Shown here piece after piece: positions 53,281-61,895 of a stretch of 64,000 nucleotides of DNA (the stretch's first letter is position 1; each line of letters starts with the position of its first letter). The stretch spans positions 3,464,501-3,528,500 of the forward strand of contig NZ_JADOVJ010000001.1 in assembly GCF_015752315.1 (NCBI RefSeq), written 5' to 3'. A model generated the notes under the pieces. It was not told where the DNA came from and did no database searches. It was given only the letters and a program-made list of their open reading frames with translations. This DNA is from Nocardioides luteus. GTDB lineage: Bacteria; Actinomycetota; Actinomycetes; Propionibacteriales; Nocardioidaceae. The position numbers and the translations under genes were made by a program.

Positions 53281-54099
53281 TCAGCGACCGGCGAACCCGA
53301 GACGCTCGATCTGGGCACGGAGCCGGTGGCGACCGGACATGCTGACGGGCCCGGCGAGGCGGGCCAGGACACGCTCGGACCATCCGCCGCCGAGACCGTA
53401 GGTGGCGTTGTAACCGCCGAGCCGGTCGTCGTACGCGGCGAGATCGTCGGCGCTCGGGGGCGAGTAGGTCTCGTGGTGGAGGACGACGGACTGAGGGAGC
53501 CGCGGCTTGACCCCGGCAGGCTCGGCAGGGTCGGGTACGCCGACGGCGAGGCCGAAGACGACGAACGCCCCCGACGGCAGGCCGAGCTCGGCCGCGATCT
53601 CCTCGGGGTGGTTGCGGGCGCCGCCGACACAGACGGTGCCCAGGCCGAGCGAGGAGGCGGCGACGATGGCGTTCTGGGCAGCGAGGGTGGCGTCGATGAC
53701 GCCGAGGAGCGTGGTCTCCAGATACTCGGAAGCCTCGACCCTGGTCCCCGCGGCGGCCGCGAGGCCGCGGGCACGGCTGAGGTCGGCGACCCAGAGCAGG
53801 AGGAGCGGCGCCGCCTCGATGAACGCCTGGTCACCGGCGAGCTTCGCCAGCCGCGCCTTGCGGGCCGGCTCCCGGACCGCCACGACACTCCAGGTCTGCA
53901 GGTTGGACGAGGTCGGCGCCGAGGAGGCAGCCGCGACGATCGCGGTGAGCTGGTCGTCGGTCACCGGGTCACTCAGGAACGAGCGGACCGACCGGTGCCG
54001 GAGCTGGTGCTCGATCACCGCACTGGTCGTCGCAAGGGTGGCGAGCGCGGGGTCGCGGTAGCGGGCGGCGACGGCGGCGTCGGTGGCAGTGTCGGTCAC
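53281..54099 (-). CDS. FMN-dependent nitroreductase (NfsA-like)
   Basis: The 272-residue protein carries HRSVRSFLSDPVTDDQLTAIVAAASSAPTSSNLQTWSVV (FMN phosphate and ring contacts), SLGLGTVCVGGARN and VFGLAVGVPDPAEPAGVKPRLP, as in NADPH nitroreductases of the NfsA/Frp group. GTG 54099 follows TATTCT by 6 nt (leaderless). The physiological substrate is unknown. Confidence 0.9.
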   Translation of the reverse strand: MTDTATDAAVAARYRDPALATLATTSAVIEHQLRHRSVRSFLSDPVTDDQLTAIVAAASSAPTSSNLQTWSVVAVREPARKARLAKLAGDQAFIEAAPLLLLWVADLSRARGLAAAAGTRVEASEYLETTLLGVIDATLAAQNAIVAASSLGLGTVCVGGARNHPEEIAAELGLPSGAFVVFGLAVGVPDPAEPAGVKPRLPQSVVLHHETYSPPSADDLAAYDDRLGGYNATYGLGGGWSERVLARLAGPVSMSGRHRLRAQIERLGFAGR

Positions 54100-54160
54100 C
54101 CGACCAGAATAGTCTACTGAACGACTCGACATTGAGGTCGTCCGTGGACGCCGCTCAGGT

Positions 54161-55063
54161 CTACCCGCCGAGCCGCTCCACCTCCGCGGCCGCCGAGTCC
54201 CGGGCTGCAGCCGCCTCCGAGACCGCCGCCTCGGCGGACTCACGCTCCTCCTCCGCCTCGGTGAGCTCGTCCTCGACCCCGAGCGCCGTCTCCTCCAGAT
54301 CGGCCAGGCGACGGCGGAGCTCCTCGATCTCGGACTTCACCTGGAGCGACCGCGCCTCGATGTCCTTGAACGCCGAGACGGTCTTGTCCCGCTGAGCCTC
54401 GGCACCGGACAGCGCCGACTCCGCCTCCTCGAGCGCCTCGCGGGCCTCGTCGAGCGCCGCCGTGTCGGGCAGGTCCGGGACCGCCCGCAGAGGCTCGGGA
54501 GGCGGCGGGACGACCTCGGGCACCTCGAAGCCCAACGCGTCCGGCAGTGCGACGGCGGAGGCCGCGTCCACGGCGTCGACGCCGGTGGCCGACAGCGGTG
54601 AGACGAGCAGGCCGCTGCGTACGGCCTGGGCGGCGGACCCGTCGATCATCGCCGCGGTCAGCGTCGCCTCGACCTGGGTCGCCACCGCCTCGGTCACCCG
54701 GAGGCCGTGCTCGCGCGCCAGGCCGCGGGCACGGGTCGTCACCGCCGCGGTCAGCTGCCGCCGCTGCTTGGTGAGCTCACGCAGCTGGGCGGCGTCCATC
54801 CCGGTCTGCGCCTCACGCAGCAGGGCACCGACCGAGATCACCTGCTCCACCTGCTCGGTCTCGTAGCGCACCAGCAGGTTGACCACCCACGCCGCGGTCG
54901 AAGGCTTCTTGAGCGCCTTGACCGGGCCGGCGAGCGGCGTGCCCTTCAGCCCCTTGGCACGGGCGTCGCGCTCGGGGGTGAAGTCGCCCAGCGGAAGCCC
55001 GTAGAGCTCGGCCGCGATGTCGAGCAGGTCGGGGGCAGGTGCGTCGTCGCTCATGTCCGCCAT
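54161..55063 (-). CDS. Coiled-coil protein of unknown function
   Basis: The 300-residue soluble protein has a conserved-looking N-terminus (AAELYGLPLGDFTPERDARAKGLKG..ALKKPSTAAWVVNLLVRY), a helical middle and a long Glu/Ala coiled coil (about 200-298). Such proteins occur widely in actinobacteria, but I know no function. The start may be ATG 55063 or ATG 55054. It lies 16 bp after the NAT gene on the same strand. Confidence 0.82.
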   Translation of the reverse strand: MADMSDDAPAPDLLDIAAELYGLPLGDFTPERDARAKGLKGTPLAGPVKALKKPSTAAWVVNLLVRYETEQVEQVISVGALLREAQTGMDAAQLRELTKQRRQLTAAVTTRARGLAREHGLRVTEAVATQVEATLTAAMIDGSAAQAVRSGLLVSPLSATGVDAVDAASAVALPDALGFEVPEVVPPPPEPLRAVPDLPDTAALDEAREALEEAESALSGAEAQRDKTVSAFKDIEARSLQVKSEIEELRRRLADLEETALGVEDELTEAEEERESAEAAVSEAAAARDSAAAEVERLGG

Positions 55064-55079
55064 CTCAGCACGTCGCCGA

Positions 55080-55925
55080 CTATCGCGTCAGCAACCACTC
55101 GTCGTACTCGGCGGCCTGTCGCTTGTGGAGCTCGCGCAGCGCGTCGTCCTCGATGCCCCGGAACGACAGCCCGATCCCGGCAAGAGCCGTGCGCCACTGC
55201 TCGAAGTCGCGCAGCTCGCGCTCGAAGGCTCCCTCGCCGCTGCGCGCGTGCCGGATCGAGCGGATCGTCTCGGCTCCGGACGCGTCCCGCCGCTGCACCA
55301 CGAGCTTGCGCGTGAAGTCACCGTCGGGCGGGGTGGAGAGACGCACGTGGGAGGTCTCGATCTCCTCCTGCGTCACGCTCCCGCGCACGAACGAGCCGTT
55401 GAAGGAGCCGTGCGGGTCATGGTGGAAGGTCCATCCCGACTCCCCCACACGGGCCAGCCGGTAGACGAACCCGGACTGCCGGAAATGCCCCTCGACCAGC
55501 GGCAACGGGTCACGGAAGCCGTCCCCGTAGCCGACGTCGACCACCCATTGGCCGCCAGGGTTGGCCGCGGTCGGCAGACCGCGGATCTCCAGCGCCAGAT
55601 GGTCCAGGGTCCCCGAGGGACCGGTCGCCTCGAGCATCTGGCCGGTGCGGCGTACGACGTCGAAGCCCAGCTCGGCGAGCGCCAGCGAGAAGACGCCGTT
55701 GTTGTGGAAGCAGTAGCCGGCGTTGCCCCCGGCCGCCACCCGCTCGAGCGTCTCCGCCGGGTCGACGGCGTCGGGCATCCCCGTGGCTCCGATGGCGGCG
55801 AGCATGATCGAGAGATTCTCGTAGGGCAGCGTGTCGAGATGACGGTGGTGAAGATCGACAAGCGTCTCGTACGTCGCCTCCGGCCGCCCCTCGATACCGA
55901 GCCGTCGCAGGTAGCCGTCGATCAT
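55080..55925 (-). CDS. nat: Arylamine N-acetyltransferase
   Basis: NAT moves acetyl groups from acetyl-CoA to arylamines and hydrazines through a Cys-His-Asp triad. The 281 residues show LPYENLSI, GGNAGYCFHNNGVF (C72), TLDHLAL (H109) and WVVDVGYGDG (D130). CFHNN replaces the more common CFELN. ATG 55925 overlaps the flavin-reductase stop (ATGA). Confidence 0.92.
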   Translation of the reverse strand: MIDGYLRRLGIEGRPEATYETLVDLHHRHLDTLPYENLSIMLAAIGATGMPDAVDPAETLERVAAGGNAGYCFHNNGVFSLALAELGFDVVRRTGQMLEATGPSGTLDHLALEIRGLPTAANPGGQWVVDVGYGDGFRDPLPLVEGHFRQSGFVYRLARVGESGWTFHHDPHGSFNGSFVRGSVTQEEIETSHVRLSTPPDGDFTRKLVVQRRDASGAETIRSIRHARSGEGAFERELRDFEQWRTALAGIGLSFRGIEDDALRELHKRQAAEYDEWLLTR

Positions 55926-56407
55926 CGTTCGTACCTCCCGTGCCGGTGGACCAGCGGGTCGGTGTCGTCACCGACCTCGAGCGACACGATCTCGCACGTC
56001 GCCAGGGCCGACCAACCGATTTCCGTCATCGAGACCAGGCGTACGCCGGCCCAGGTCGGGGCGTCGGTGAGGCGGCGGCCGAACTCGGTCGTCTCCCACG
56101 ACCCCAGCCGGAACGCGCCGCCAGGAGCGGGAGCGGTGCCGCCGAACGCCTCGGCCAGGTCGCGGTGGCGCCAGTGGAGCAGCGAGACGACGCCGACGCC
56201 GGTCTCCTCGAGCTCGTCCCGCAGGTCTGAGTCGGGGTCGAGCAGCCCGAGCACGGCTCCCGGCGACCCGTTGGCCATCATCAGCGAGGAGACCGTGAGC
56301 CCGGCCGAGCCCGACGTCCACAGCGAGACCCGCCCACCCAGACGACCGCGCCACCGGCGTACCGGATCCTCCGGCGTCGGGAACGGGTGGGACGAGTGGA
56401 TCGTCAG
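55922..56407 (-). CDS. Flavin reductase-like FMN-binding protein with a CTG start
   Basis: The 161-residue split-barrel protein begins TIHSSHPFPTPEDPVRRWRG, then LGGRVSLWTSGSAGLTVSSLMMANGSP and HWRHRDLAEAFGG. These are conserved in an actinobacterial flavin reductase-like family. The frame has an in-frame stop upstream and no ATG, GTG or TTG before the conserved N-terminus. CTG at 56407 overlaps the plsC stop (CTGA) and has AAGGA 6 nt upstream. The first ATG (56281) would remove 42 conserved residues. Co-translation with plsC and nat is likely. Confidence 0.82.
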   Translation of the reverse strand: MTIHSSHPFPTPEDPVRRWRGRLGGRVSLWTSGSAGLTVSSLMMANGSPGAVLGLLDPDSDLRDELEETGVGVVSLLHWRHRDLAEAFGGTAPAPGGAFRLGSWETTEFGRRLTDAPTWAGVRLVSMTEIGWSALATCEIVSLEVGDDTDPLVHRHGRYER

Positions 56408-57150
56408 GCTACGTCCTTGGTCGGCCGCGAAGACTTCGAAGACTTCTTCGCCGGCTTCTCACCGCTGGCCAGCTTCTTGGCGTCGGTGGCGTACATGTCG
56501 ACGTACTCCTGGCCGGACAGCTTCAGGATCTCGTAGACGATCTCGTCGGTGATCGCGCGCAGGATGTAGCGGTCGTTGGCCATGCCCTCGTAGCGCGAGA
56601 AGTCCAGCGGCTTGCCGAAGACGATCCGCGGCCGGACGATCTTGCCGAGCTTCTTGCCCGGGGGCGCGATCACGTCGGTGCCGATCACGGCGACCGGGAT
56701 CACCGGAGCGCCGGTGTCCAGAGCCAGCCGGGCGATGCCGGTGCGGCCGCGGTAGAGCTTGCCGTCGTGGGAACGGGTGCCCTCGGGATAGATCCCGAAG
56801 AGCTCGCCGTCGCCGAGCACCCGCTTCGCGGCGATCAGGGCACCCTCGGCCGCGGTCGCCCCCGACCGGTCGATCGGCACGTTGCCGGTGCCGCTGAAGA
56901 ACGTACGCTGCAGGAAACCCTTCACGCCCGTGCCGGTGAAGTACTCCGCCTTGGCCACGAACCGCACCATCCGCGGTGAGCCGAGCGGCATGAAGAGCCA
57001 GTCGGCGTAGGAGAGATGGTTGCCGGCCAGGATCGCCGGACCCTTGCGCGGGATGTTCTCCACACCCTCCCAGGTCGGACGGAAAACCGCCCGGAGCAGA
57101 GGACCGACAGCGACCCACTTCAAGAACGAGTAGAAGAGCTTCGTCGACAC
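56404..57150 (-). CDS. plsC: 1-acylglycerol-3-phosphate O-acyltransferase (PlsC family)
   Basis: This phospholipid-synthesis acyltransferase has 248 residues. It carries the catalytic NHLSYADW (H-x4-D), the glycerophosphate motif GNVPIDRSG, YPEGTRS and VIPVAVIGTD. The C-terminal tail (KKLASGEKPAKKSSKSSRP) is basic and probably disordered. The GTG start has a GGAAGG-type site. It is first in a plsC-flavin reductase-nat row. Confidence 0.92.
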   Translation of the reverse strand: MSTKLFYSFLKWVAVGPLLRAVFRPTWEGVENIPRKGPAILAGNHLSYADWLFMPLGSPRMVRFVAKAEYFTGTGVKGFLQRTFFSGTGNVPIDRSGATAAEGALIAAKRVLGDGELFGIYPEGTRSHDGKLYRGRTGIARLALDTGAPVIPVAVIGTDVIAPPGKKLGKIVRPRIVFGKPLDFSRYEGMANDRYILRAITDEIVYEILKLSGQEYVDMYATDAKKLASGEKPAKKSSKSSRPTKDVA

Positions 57151-57248
57151 CCCATCGCCTTCCCAAATTGCCTTCGACCGATGAGCCTATAACGAGACAG
57201 GTACTTCTACTCCCGCACCCTGTCATGAGATCCGGCTAGGCTGGAAGA

Positions 57249-57737
57249 GTGAGTGACCGAGACGACCGGCCCGAGGACACGACCGGGGCCTCCGACGACG
57301 CCTCCGTGCCTGCCGACGGACCGCCGTCGGACGAGGAAGTCTGGCGCGAGATCGTCGAGAACTACGGCGACCGCCCCGCCCTCGAGGAGGAGCCGGTCTC
57401 CCGTGGACTCTTCGACAAGAAGGTCGACATCGTCGAGCCCGTCGACGAGCCGGACCCCTACGAGGACATGTGGCGCGACGACGAGGAGGGCTACGTCCCG
57501 CCGCCTCCGCCGCCCCTGCCGAAGCCGACTCCGGCGCGTCTGCTGGCGTGGATCGGCGTGCTCGGTGCACCGGTCGCCGTGCTCGTGCTGATCGTGGTCA
57601 CCCAGGTCACCGACCGGCACTTCGACAGCTGGGTCATCGGCGGGCTGGTCGCAGCCTTCATCGCCGGGTTCGTCTACCTGCTGATCACGATGCCGTCCGA
57701 GCCCCGTGACCCCTGGGACGACGGCGCCCGCGTCTAG
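57249..57737 (+). CDS. Two-helix membrane protein with acidic N-terminus, unknown function
   Basis: The 162 residues have an acidic N-terminal half with a conserved-looking EEVWREIVENYGDRP and PYEDMWRDDEEGYVPPPPPPLP, then two membrane helices (about 98-118 and 127-148). GTG 57249 follows TAGGCT by 6 nt (leaderless). Its stop shares the bases CTAG with the convergent ROK kinase stop. Confidence 0.83.
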   Translation: MSDRDDRPEDTTGASDDASVPADGPPSDEEVWREIVENYGDRPALEEEPVSRGLFDKKVDIVEPVDEPDPYEDMWRDDEEGYVPPPPPPLPKPTPARLLAWIGVLGAPVAVLVLIVVTQVTDRHFDSWVIGGLVAAFIAGFVYLLITMPSEPRDPWDDGARV

Positions 57738-58696
57738 ATCTCGCCGGTGGCCCGGCGGGCCAGGATGCTCGCCCCCACGACCCCTGCCTCGGCCCCGAAA
57801 GCGGCCTCCACGATCGCCGGCACCTCGCGGTGGAGGCGTCCGACGAGCGAGGCCTCCAGGGCCGTCCGAGCAGGCGCCAGCAGCAGGTCGCCCGCTGTCG
57901 AGACTCCCCCGCCGACGACCAGGAGCTCGGGGTCGAAGGCGGCCACCAGGCCGGCCATCCCGACCCCCAGCCACGACCCCACCGACTCGTACGCAGCCAG
58001 CGCGAGCGCATCGCCGTCGGCCGCAGCTGCGGTGATGGCCGGGCCGGTGATCTTGAGCGGGTCGCCCGCGGCCAGCTCGTCGAGCGCGCCGCCGGCGTAC
58101 TCCTCGGTCTCCACGCGGGCGCGCACGAAGGCGACCAGCGCGTTGCCGGAGGAGTACTGCTCCCAGCAGCCGGTGAGGCCGCACTCGCAGGGCAGCCCGC
58201 CGGGCACGACCTGCATGTGGCCGAACTCCCCGGCCATGCCGTTGCGGCCCCGCACCACCCGGCCGTCGAGGATCACGGCACCGCCGATGCCGGTGCCGAG
58301 GGTGATGAGCAGGGCCGAGTCGACGCCGCGGGCCGCACCGAGCTCCAGCTCGGCCAGGGCGGCGCAGTTGGCGTCGTTGTCGAGCGCCACCCGGGTGCCC
58401 CAGCGGGAGGACAGCCGGGTCAAGGTCGGCTCGCCGCGCCAGGGCAGGTGAGGAGCGAACATGACCCGCTCCCCCGCTGCGTCGACGAACCCCGCGGCGG
58501 CCAGCCCGACGCCGGCGACGGGCCGGCCGGCGGCCACCTCGGTGACCGCCTCGGTCAGCGCGTCCTCCACCAGCTCGAGTTCGACCCGGCGCCCGGGTGT
58601 GCTGCGGTGAGCGGTGCGGAGCACCTCACCGGACGGCGAGACCTCCGCCGCGAGCACCTTGGTGCCGCCGATGTCGACACCGATGTGCAGGCTCAC
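57734..58696 (-). CDS. ROK-family sugar kinase (paralogue 1)
   Basis: The 320-residue ROK kinase has the phosphate loop GVDIGGTKVLAAEV, ALDNDANCAALAE, LGTGIGGAVILDG, EFGHMQVVPGGLPCECGLTGCWEQYSSG (zinc-binding CxCGxxGCxE) and VVGGGVS. Glucose is the likely substrate by family. It follows a second ROK gene by 24 bp; the pair probably arose by duplication and has diverged. Confidence 0.92.
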   Translation of the reverse strand: MSLHIGVDIGGTKVLAAEVSPSGEVLRTAHRSTPGRRVELELVEDALTEAVTEVAAGRPVAGVGLAAAGFVDAAGERVMFAPHLPWRGEPTLTRLSSRWGTRVALDNDANCAALAELELGAARGVDSALLITLGTGIGGAVILDGRVVRGRNGMAGEFGHMQVVPGGLPCECGLTGCWEQYSSGNALVAFVRARVETEEYAGGALDELAAGDPLKITGPAITAAAADGDALALAAYESVGSWLGVGMAGLVAAFDPELLVVGGGVSTAGDLLLAPARTALEASLVGRLHREVPAIVEAAFGAEAGVVGASILARRATGEI

Positions 58697-58720
58697 TGGA
58701 CCCGGCTCATCGGACGTGGC

Positions 58721-59674
58721 TCACCTGCGGGCCAGGTCGGCCGCGCCGATCAGGCCCGCCTCGTTGCCCAGCGTCGCCTTGCGGATGTCGAGCATCGGGC
58801 GGTGTCCGCGGCCGGTCAGCTGCGCCAGGAAGGCACGCCGGGCAGGCCCGAGCAGCAGGTCGTCGGCCTCGGCCACGCCGCCGCCGATGGCCACCACGGC
58901 CGGGTCGAGCACGGCGGCGATCGAGGCGATCCCCTCGCCCAGCCAGATGCCGAGGTCGGTCAGCGCCTCGATCGCGAAGGCGTCCCCGTCGCGGGCCGCC
59001 TCGGTGATCAGCGGACCCTTGATCTTGTCGAGGTCACCCTCGGCGCGGTCCAGGACCTCGCGGGCCAGCAGCGACCCGCCGCGCGCCGCGGCGCGGACGT
59101 TGCGCACCAGGGCCGACCCCGAGGCGTACTGCTCCCAGCAGCCGCGGTTGCCGCAGCCGCACAGGTGGCCGTTGGGCACGACCCGCATGTGGCCGATCTC
59201 GGCGCCGACGCCGAAGGCGCCGCGGTAGAGGTCGCCCTCGAGCACCAGGCCGCCGCCGACACCGGTGCCGACGGTCACCAACATCATGTTGTCGACCTCG
59301 GCACCCGCGCCGTACTCGAACTCGCCCCACGCAGCGGCGTTGGCGTCGTTCTCGATCACGACCGGCAGCTCGAGGACCTTCTCCAGGCGCTCCTTGAGCG
59401 GCACGTCGCGCCAGGCGATGTTGGGGGCGAAGAGGACCGTCGAGCGGCCCTTGTCGATGTAGCCCGCAGCGCCGATGCCGACGCACTCGATCGGGTGCTT
59501 GGTCTTGAGCTCCTGGACCACCTCGACGATGGCGGCCTCGATGGCCTCCGGGCTCTTCGCCGGCGACTCGACCCGGTGGTCCTCGATGATGTTGCCGTCG
59601 TGGTCGACGACTCCGCCGAGGATCTTGGTGCCACCCACGTCGACACCGCAGGCCAGCTTCTTCGTCGTCGTCAT
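58721..59674 (-). CDS. ROK-family glucokinase (paralogue 2)
   Basis: The 317-residue protein has CGVDVGGTKILGGVVD, VIENDANAAAWGEFEYGAG, VTVGTGVGGGLVL, EIGHMRVVPNGHLCGCGNRGCWEQYASG and AIGGGVAEADDL. It is closer to the actinobacterial GlkA glucokinase type than paralogue 1. It is tightly linked to DUF5304 and ArsA genes, as in streptomycetes. Confidence 0.93.
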   Translation of the reverse strand: MTTTKKLACGVDVGGTKILGGVVDHDGNIIEDHRVESPAKSPEAIEAAIVEVVQELKTKHPIECVGIGAAGYIDKGRSTVLFAPNIAWRDVPLKERLEKVLELPVVIENDANAAAWGEFEYGAGAEVDNMMLVTVGTGVGGGLVLEGDLYRGAFGVGAEIGHMRVVPNGHLCGCGNRGCWEQYASGSALVRNVRAAARGGSLLAREVLDRAEGDLDKIKGPLITEAARDGDAFAIEALTDLGIWLGEGIASIAAVLDPAVVAIGGGVAEADDLLLGPARRAFLAQLTGRGHRPMLDIRKATLGNEAGLIGAADLARR

Positions 59675-59677
59675 GCC

Positions 59678-60100
59678 TCAGCTCCAGCCGTCGAGATCGA
59701 TCCGTTCGACCTTCTCCGAGCGTCGCGCCCAGTCCCGGGTCGCATCTTCCTCAGCCCGCACGCCATCACTGTGAGCATCCTCGCCTTCACTAGGGCCAGC
59801 ACCCGGACTCGTGGCCGCCGCGTTGAGCACCGTGGCCGCGGCCTGCATCAACGATGCGGCAGCGCTGGCCAGATGCACCTTGACCTCCGGGCTCGACTCC
59901 CGGAGGACATGAACGGTACGGCACAGCGGGCAGTAGGTGCATTCCGGTGCCCCCGTTCCGAGATGGTCTCCGAGCCCTTCGGCGAGGTGGCCGATCCGGG
60001 AGTCCTTGGCCCACTCGCCGATGGCCTCCATCAGCCGGCCGAGCTCCTCGGCGGTCGACCCCAACGGCTCGTCCGCCCACTCGTGGCGCTGCTCGCTCAC
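59678..60100 (-). CDS. DUF5304 protein
   Basis: The 140-residue protein has a helical N-terminus (EWADEPLGSTAEELGRLMEAIGEWA), a CTYCPLC cysteine cluster that could bind zinc, a second helix pair (VKVHLASAAASLMQAAATVL) and an acidic tail. It fits the DUF5304 family that accompanies ArsA and glucokinase genes. The function is unknown. It is spaced 2-3 bp from both neighbours. Confidence 0.82.
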   Translation of the reverse strand: MSEQRHEWADEPLGSTAEELGRLMEAIGEWAKDSRIGHLAEGLGDHLGTGAPECTYCPLCRTVHVLRESSPEVKVHLASAAASLMQAAATVLNAAATSPGAGPSEGEDAHSDGVRAEEDATRDWARRSEKVERIDLDGWS

Positions 60101-60102
60101 GA

Positions 60103-61320
60103 TTACTCGCTCTCGATGTTCGTCGTCTGCCGAGAAAACGTTACTCGCAGCTCCCCACCCTCGACGCGCGCCCCGCTGACGCGCATCCGGGCGAGTGCGG
60201 CGGGCAGGGTCAGCAGCCGCCGGTAGGACCCCACGGTGATCGCCAGCTCGTCGCCGTTGCGGCCCAGCTGGACCTGGTCACGCTCGACCCACTGGGCCAG
60301 CCCGGGCAGCGCCAGGTGGACGACGGTGGTCTCGCCGCCGTCGTCGCTCGCCGTCCGGAACGGCGCCGGGGTCTCGGGGACGGCCAGCGGGTCGACGCTG
60401 CCGGTCCAGGCGTACGCGGCCTCGGCGACCTCGCGCAGATCCTCGACGCCCACCGGCTCGGAGGGCCGGTAGAACGAGCGCCACACCGGCAGCCCCTCGA
60501 AGGAGGCGCCGACGTCGCCGAGCACGTCGTCCTGGGCCTTGACCCAGCCGGCCCGCCAGTCGTCGGAGCCGCCCGCCGGGAAGATCCGGTTGGCGACGAC
60601 ACCGTCGACGCGGTAGCCGTAGAGGGAGAGCGTCGTCCACGACCGTCGCGCCTCGGCGAGCACGACCCGCTCGGGGGTCAGCACGATGCGTACGGACGCC
60701 TCGGGGCCGGACAGCAGGGCGCGGACGTCGGCGAGCTCGTCGTGGAGCCGGACGAGCGCGTCGAAGACGGAGTCGCCGGGCATCGGCACCCCGGCAGCCT
60801 TGGTGAGCACCGGCTTGAGCGCCTTCACCATCGTGCGCTGGACCGGGAGGATGCGCTCCAGATACCAGCCCAGGGCCTCGGGAAGGGCGAGCAGGCGCAG
60901 CGTCTCGGCGGTCGGGGCGCAGTCGACCACGATCGTGTCCCACTCCCCCGAGACGGCCATCCGGCGCAGCTCCAGGAGCGCGAAGACCTCCTCCGCGCCG
61001 GGGATGACGGTCAGCTCCTCGGCCGCGATCCGGTCCACCCCGATGGTGTCCAGGACGCTCAGCAGATAGCCCTGCACCTCGGCCCAGGACTCCTCGAAGC
61101 GGCGCTGGGCGTCGACGTGCTGGACGTAGAGGTGGTCGGAGACCTGGACGGGCTCCGAGCCGAGCGCCGACTCGAGGCCGAAGGCGTCGCCCAGCGAGTG
61201 GGCGGCATCGGTCGAGAGGACCAGCGTGCGCAGCCCGCGGGCCGCGGACATCGCCGCGGTGCCGGCCGAGACGGTGGACTTGCCGACGCCGCCCTTGCCG
61301 GTGAAGAGAAGGATTCTCAC
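60103..61320 (-). CDS. ArsA/GET3-family ATPase
   Basis: The 405 residues have the deviant Walker A GKGGVGKST, switch region STDAAHSLGDAFG, WDTIVVDCAPTAETLRLL and a C-terminal alpha-crystallin-like beta domain (VHLALPGLAQWVERDQVQLGRNGDELAITVG). In actinobacteria such ATPases are not arsenite pumps; a targeting or chaperone role is more likely. No ars genes are nearby. GTG is the start. Confidence 0.9.
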   Translation of the reverse strand: MRILLFTGKGGVGKSTVSAGTAAMSAARGLRTLVLSTDAAHSLGDAFGLESALGSEPVQVSDHLYVQHVDAQRRFEESWAEVQGYLLSVLDTIGVDRIAAEELTVIPGAEEVFALLELRRMAVSGEWDTIVVDCAPTAETLRLLALPEALGWYLERILPVQRTMVKALKPVLTKAAGVPMPGDSVFDALVRLHDELADVRALLSGPEASVRIVLTPERVVLAEARRSWTTLSLYGYRVDGVVANRIFPAGGSDDWRAGWVKAQDDVLGDVGASFEGLPVWRSFYRPSEPVGVEDLREVAEAAYAWTGSVDPLAVPETPAPFRTASDDGGETTVVHLALPGLAQWVERDQVQLGRNGDELAITVGSYRRLLTLPAALARMRVSGARVEGGELRVTFSRQTTNIESE

Positions 61321-61331
61321 GAAGGCATGTC

Positions 61332-61763
61332 CTACTTCTCCACCCGCTGCTTGAGGCCGCGCAGGGCGGTGTCGATCAGGACCTTTTCACCCTTGCGCTT
61401 GAGCATGCCGATCAGCGGGATGCTCAGGTCGAGCGCGAGCCGGTAGGTGACCTCGGTGCGGCCGCCGAGGTCGCGCAGCACGTAGGCGCCGTCCATCGAC
61501 CGCAGCAGGTTGCCCTTCACCAGCGACCAGGTCACCTGACGGTCGTCGTCCCAGTCGTACGCCAGGGTGTATTCGTCCTTGATCGGCGCGACGTCGAGCA
61601 CGAACCGGACCTGCTCGGCGCGCCCGTCGACGCCGGTCTCGAGGACGCTGACCTCCTGCATGCCCTTGGCCCAGGCTGGATAGGACTTGAAGTCCGCGAT
61701 CACCGCCATCACTGCCGAGGGCGCGGCCTCGATCACGATCGTCGAGGTGGTCTGATCGGCCAT
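61332..61763 (-). CDS. SRPBCC (START-like) lipid-binding-fold protein
   Basis: The 143-residue helix-grip protein (TSTIVIEAAPSAVMAVIADFKSYPAWAKGMQEVSVLE..TYRLALDLSIPLIGMLKRKGEKVLIDTALRGLKQRVE) matches the polyketide cyclase/dehydrase family. It is the first gene of the SRPBCC-ArsA-DUF5304-ROK-ROK row. Divergence from an acyl-CoA ligase gene suggests a hydrophobic ligand. Confidence 0.9.
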   Translation of the reverse strand: MADQTTSTIVIEAAPSAVMAVIADFKSYPAWAKGMQEVSVLETGVDGRAEQVRFVLDVAPIKDEYTLAYDWDDDRQVTWSLVKGNLLRSMDGAYVLRDLGGRTEVTYRLALDLSIPLIGMLKRKGEKVLIDTALRGLKQRVEK

Positions 61764-61895
61764 CGGTGGTGTCCTCACTCCCTGACTTGCTAGGTGGCAT
61801 GGAGCGTACCGGATAGCATCCCGGTGAAATGGTCGGGCTGTGACGGGGGTAACCTCCGGTTCGTACCCACCTACCATCAGTATGCGGAGGCCCTT

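Noticed and set aside
52608..53888. A 426-residue methyltransferase version with a long N-terminus
   Set aside because: The first 200 residues are out-of-frame shadow of the nitroreductase gene; the real start is near 53279.
60103..61320. An arsenite-resistance pump ATPase
   Set aside because: There is no arsB, arsC or arsR nearby and the linked genes (SRPBCC, DUF5304, glucokinase) do not fit arsenic resistance.
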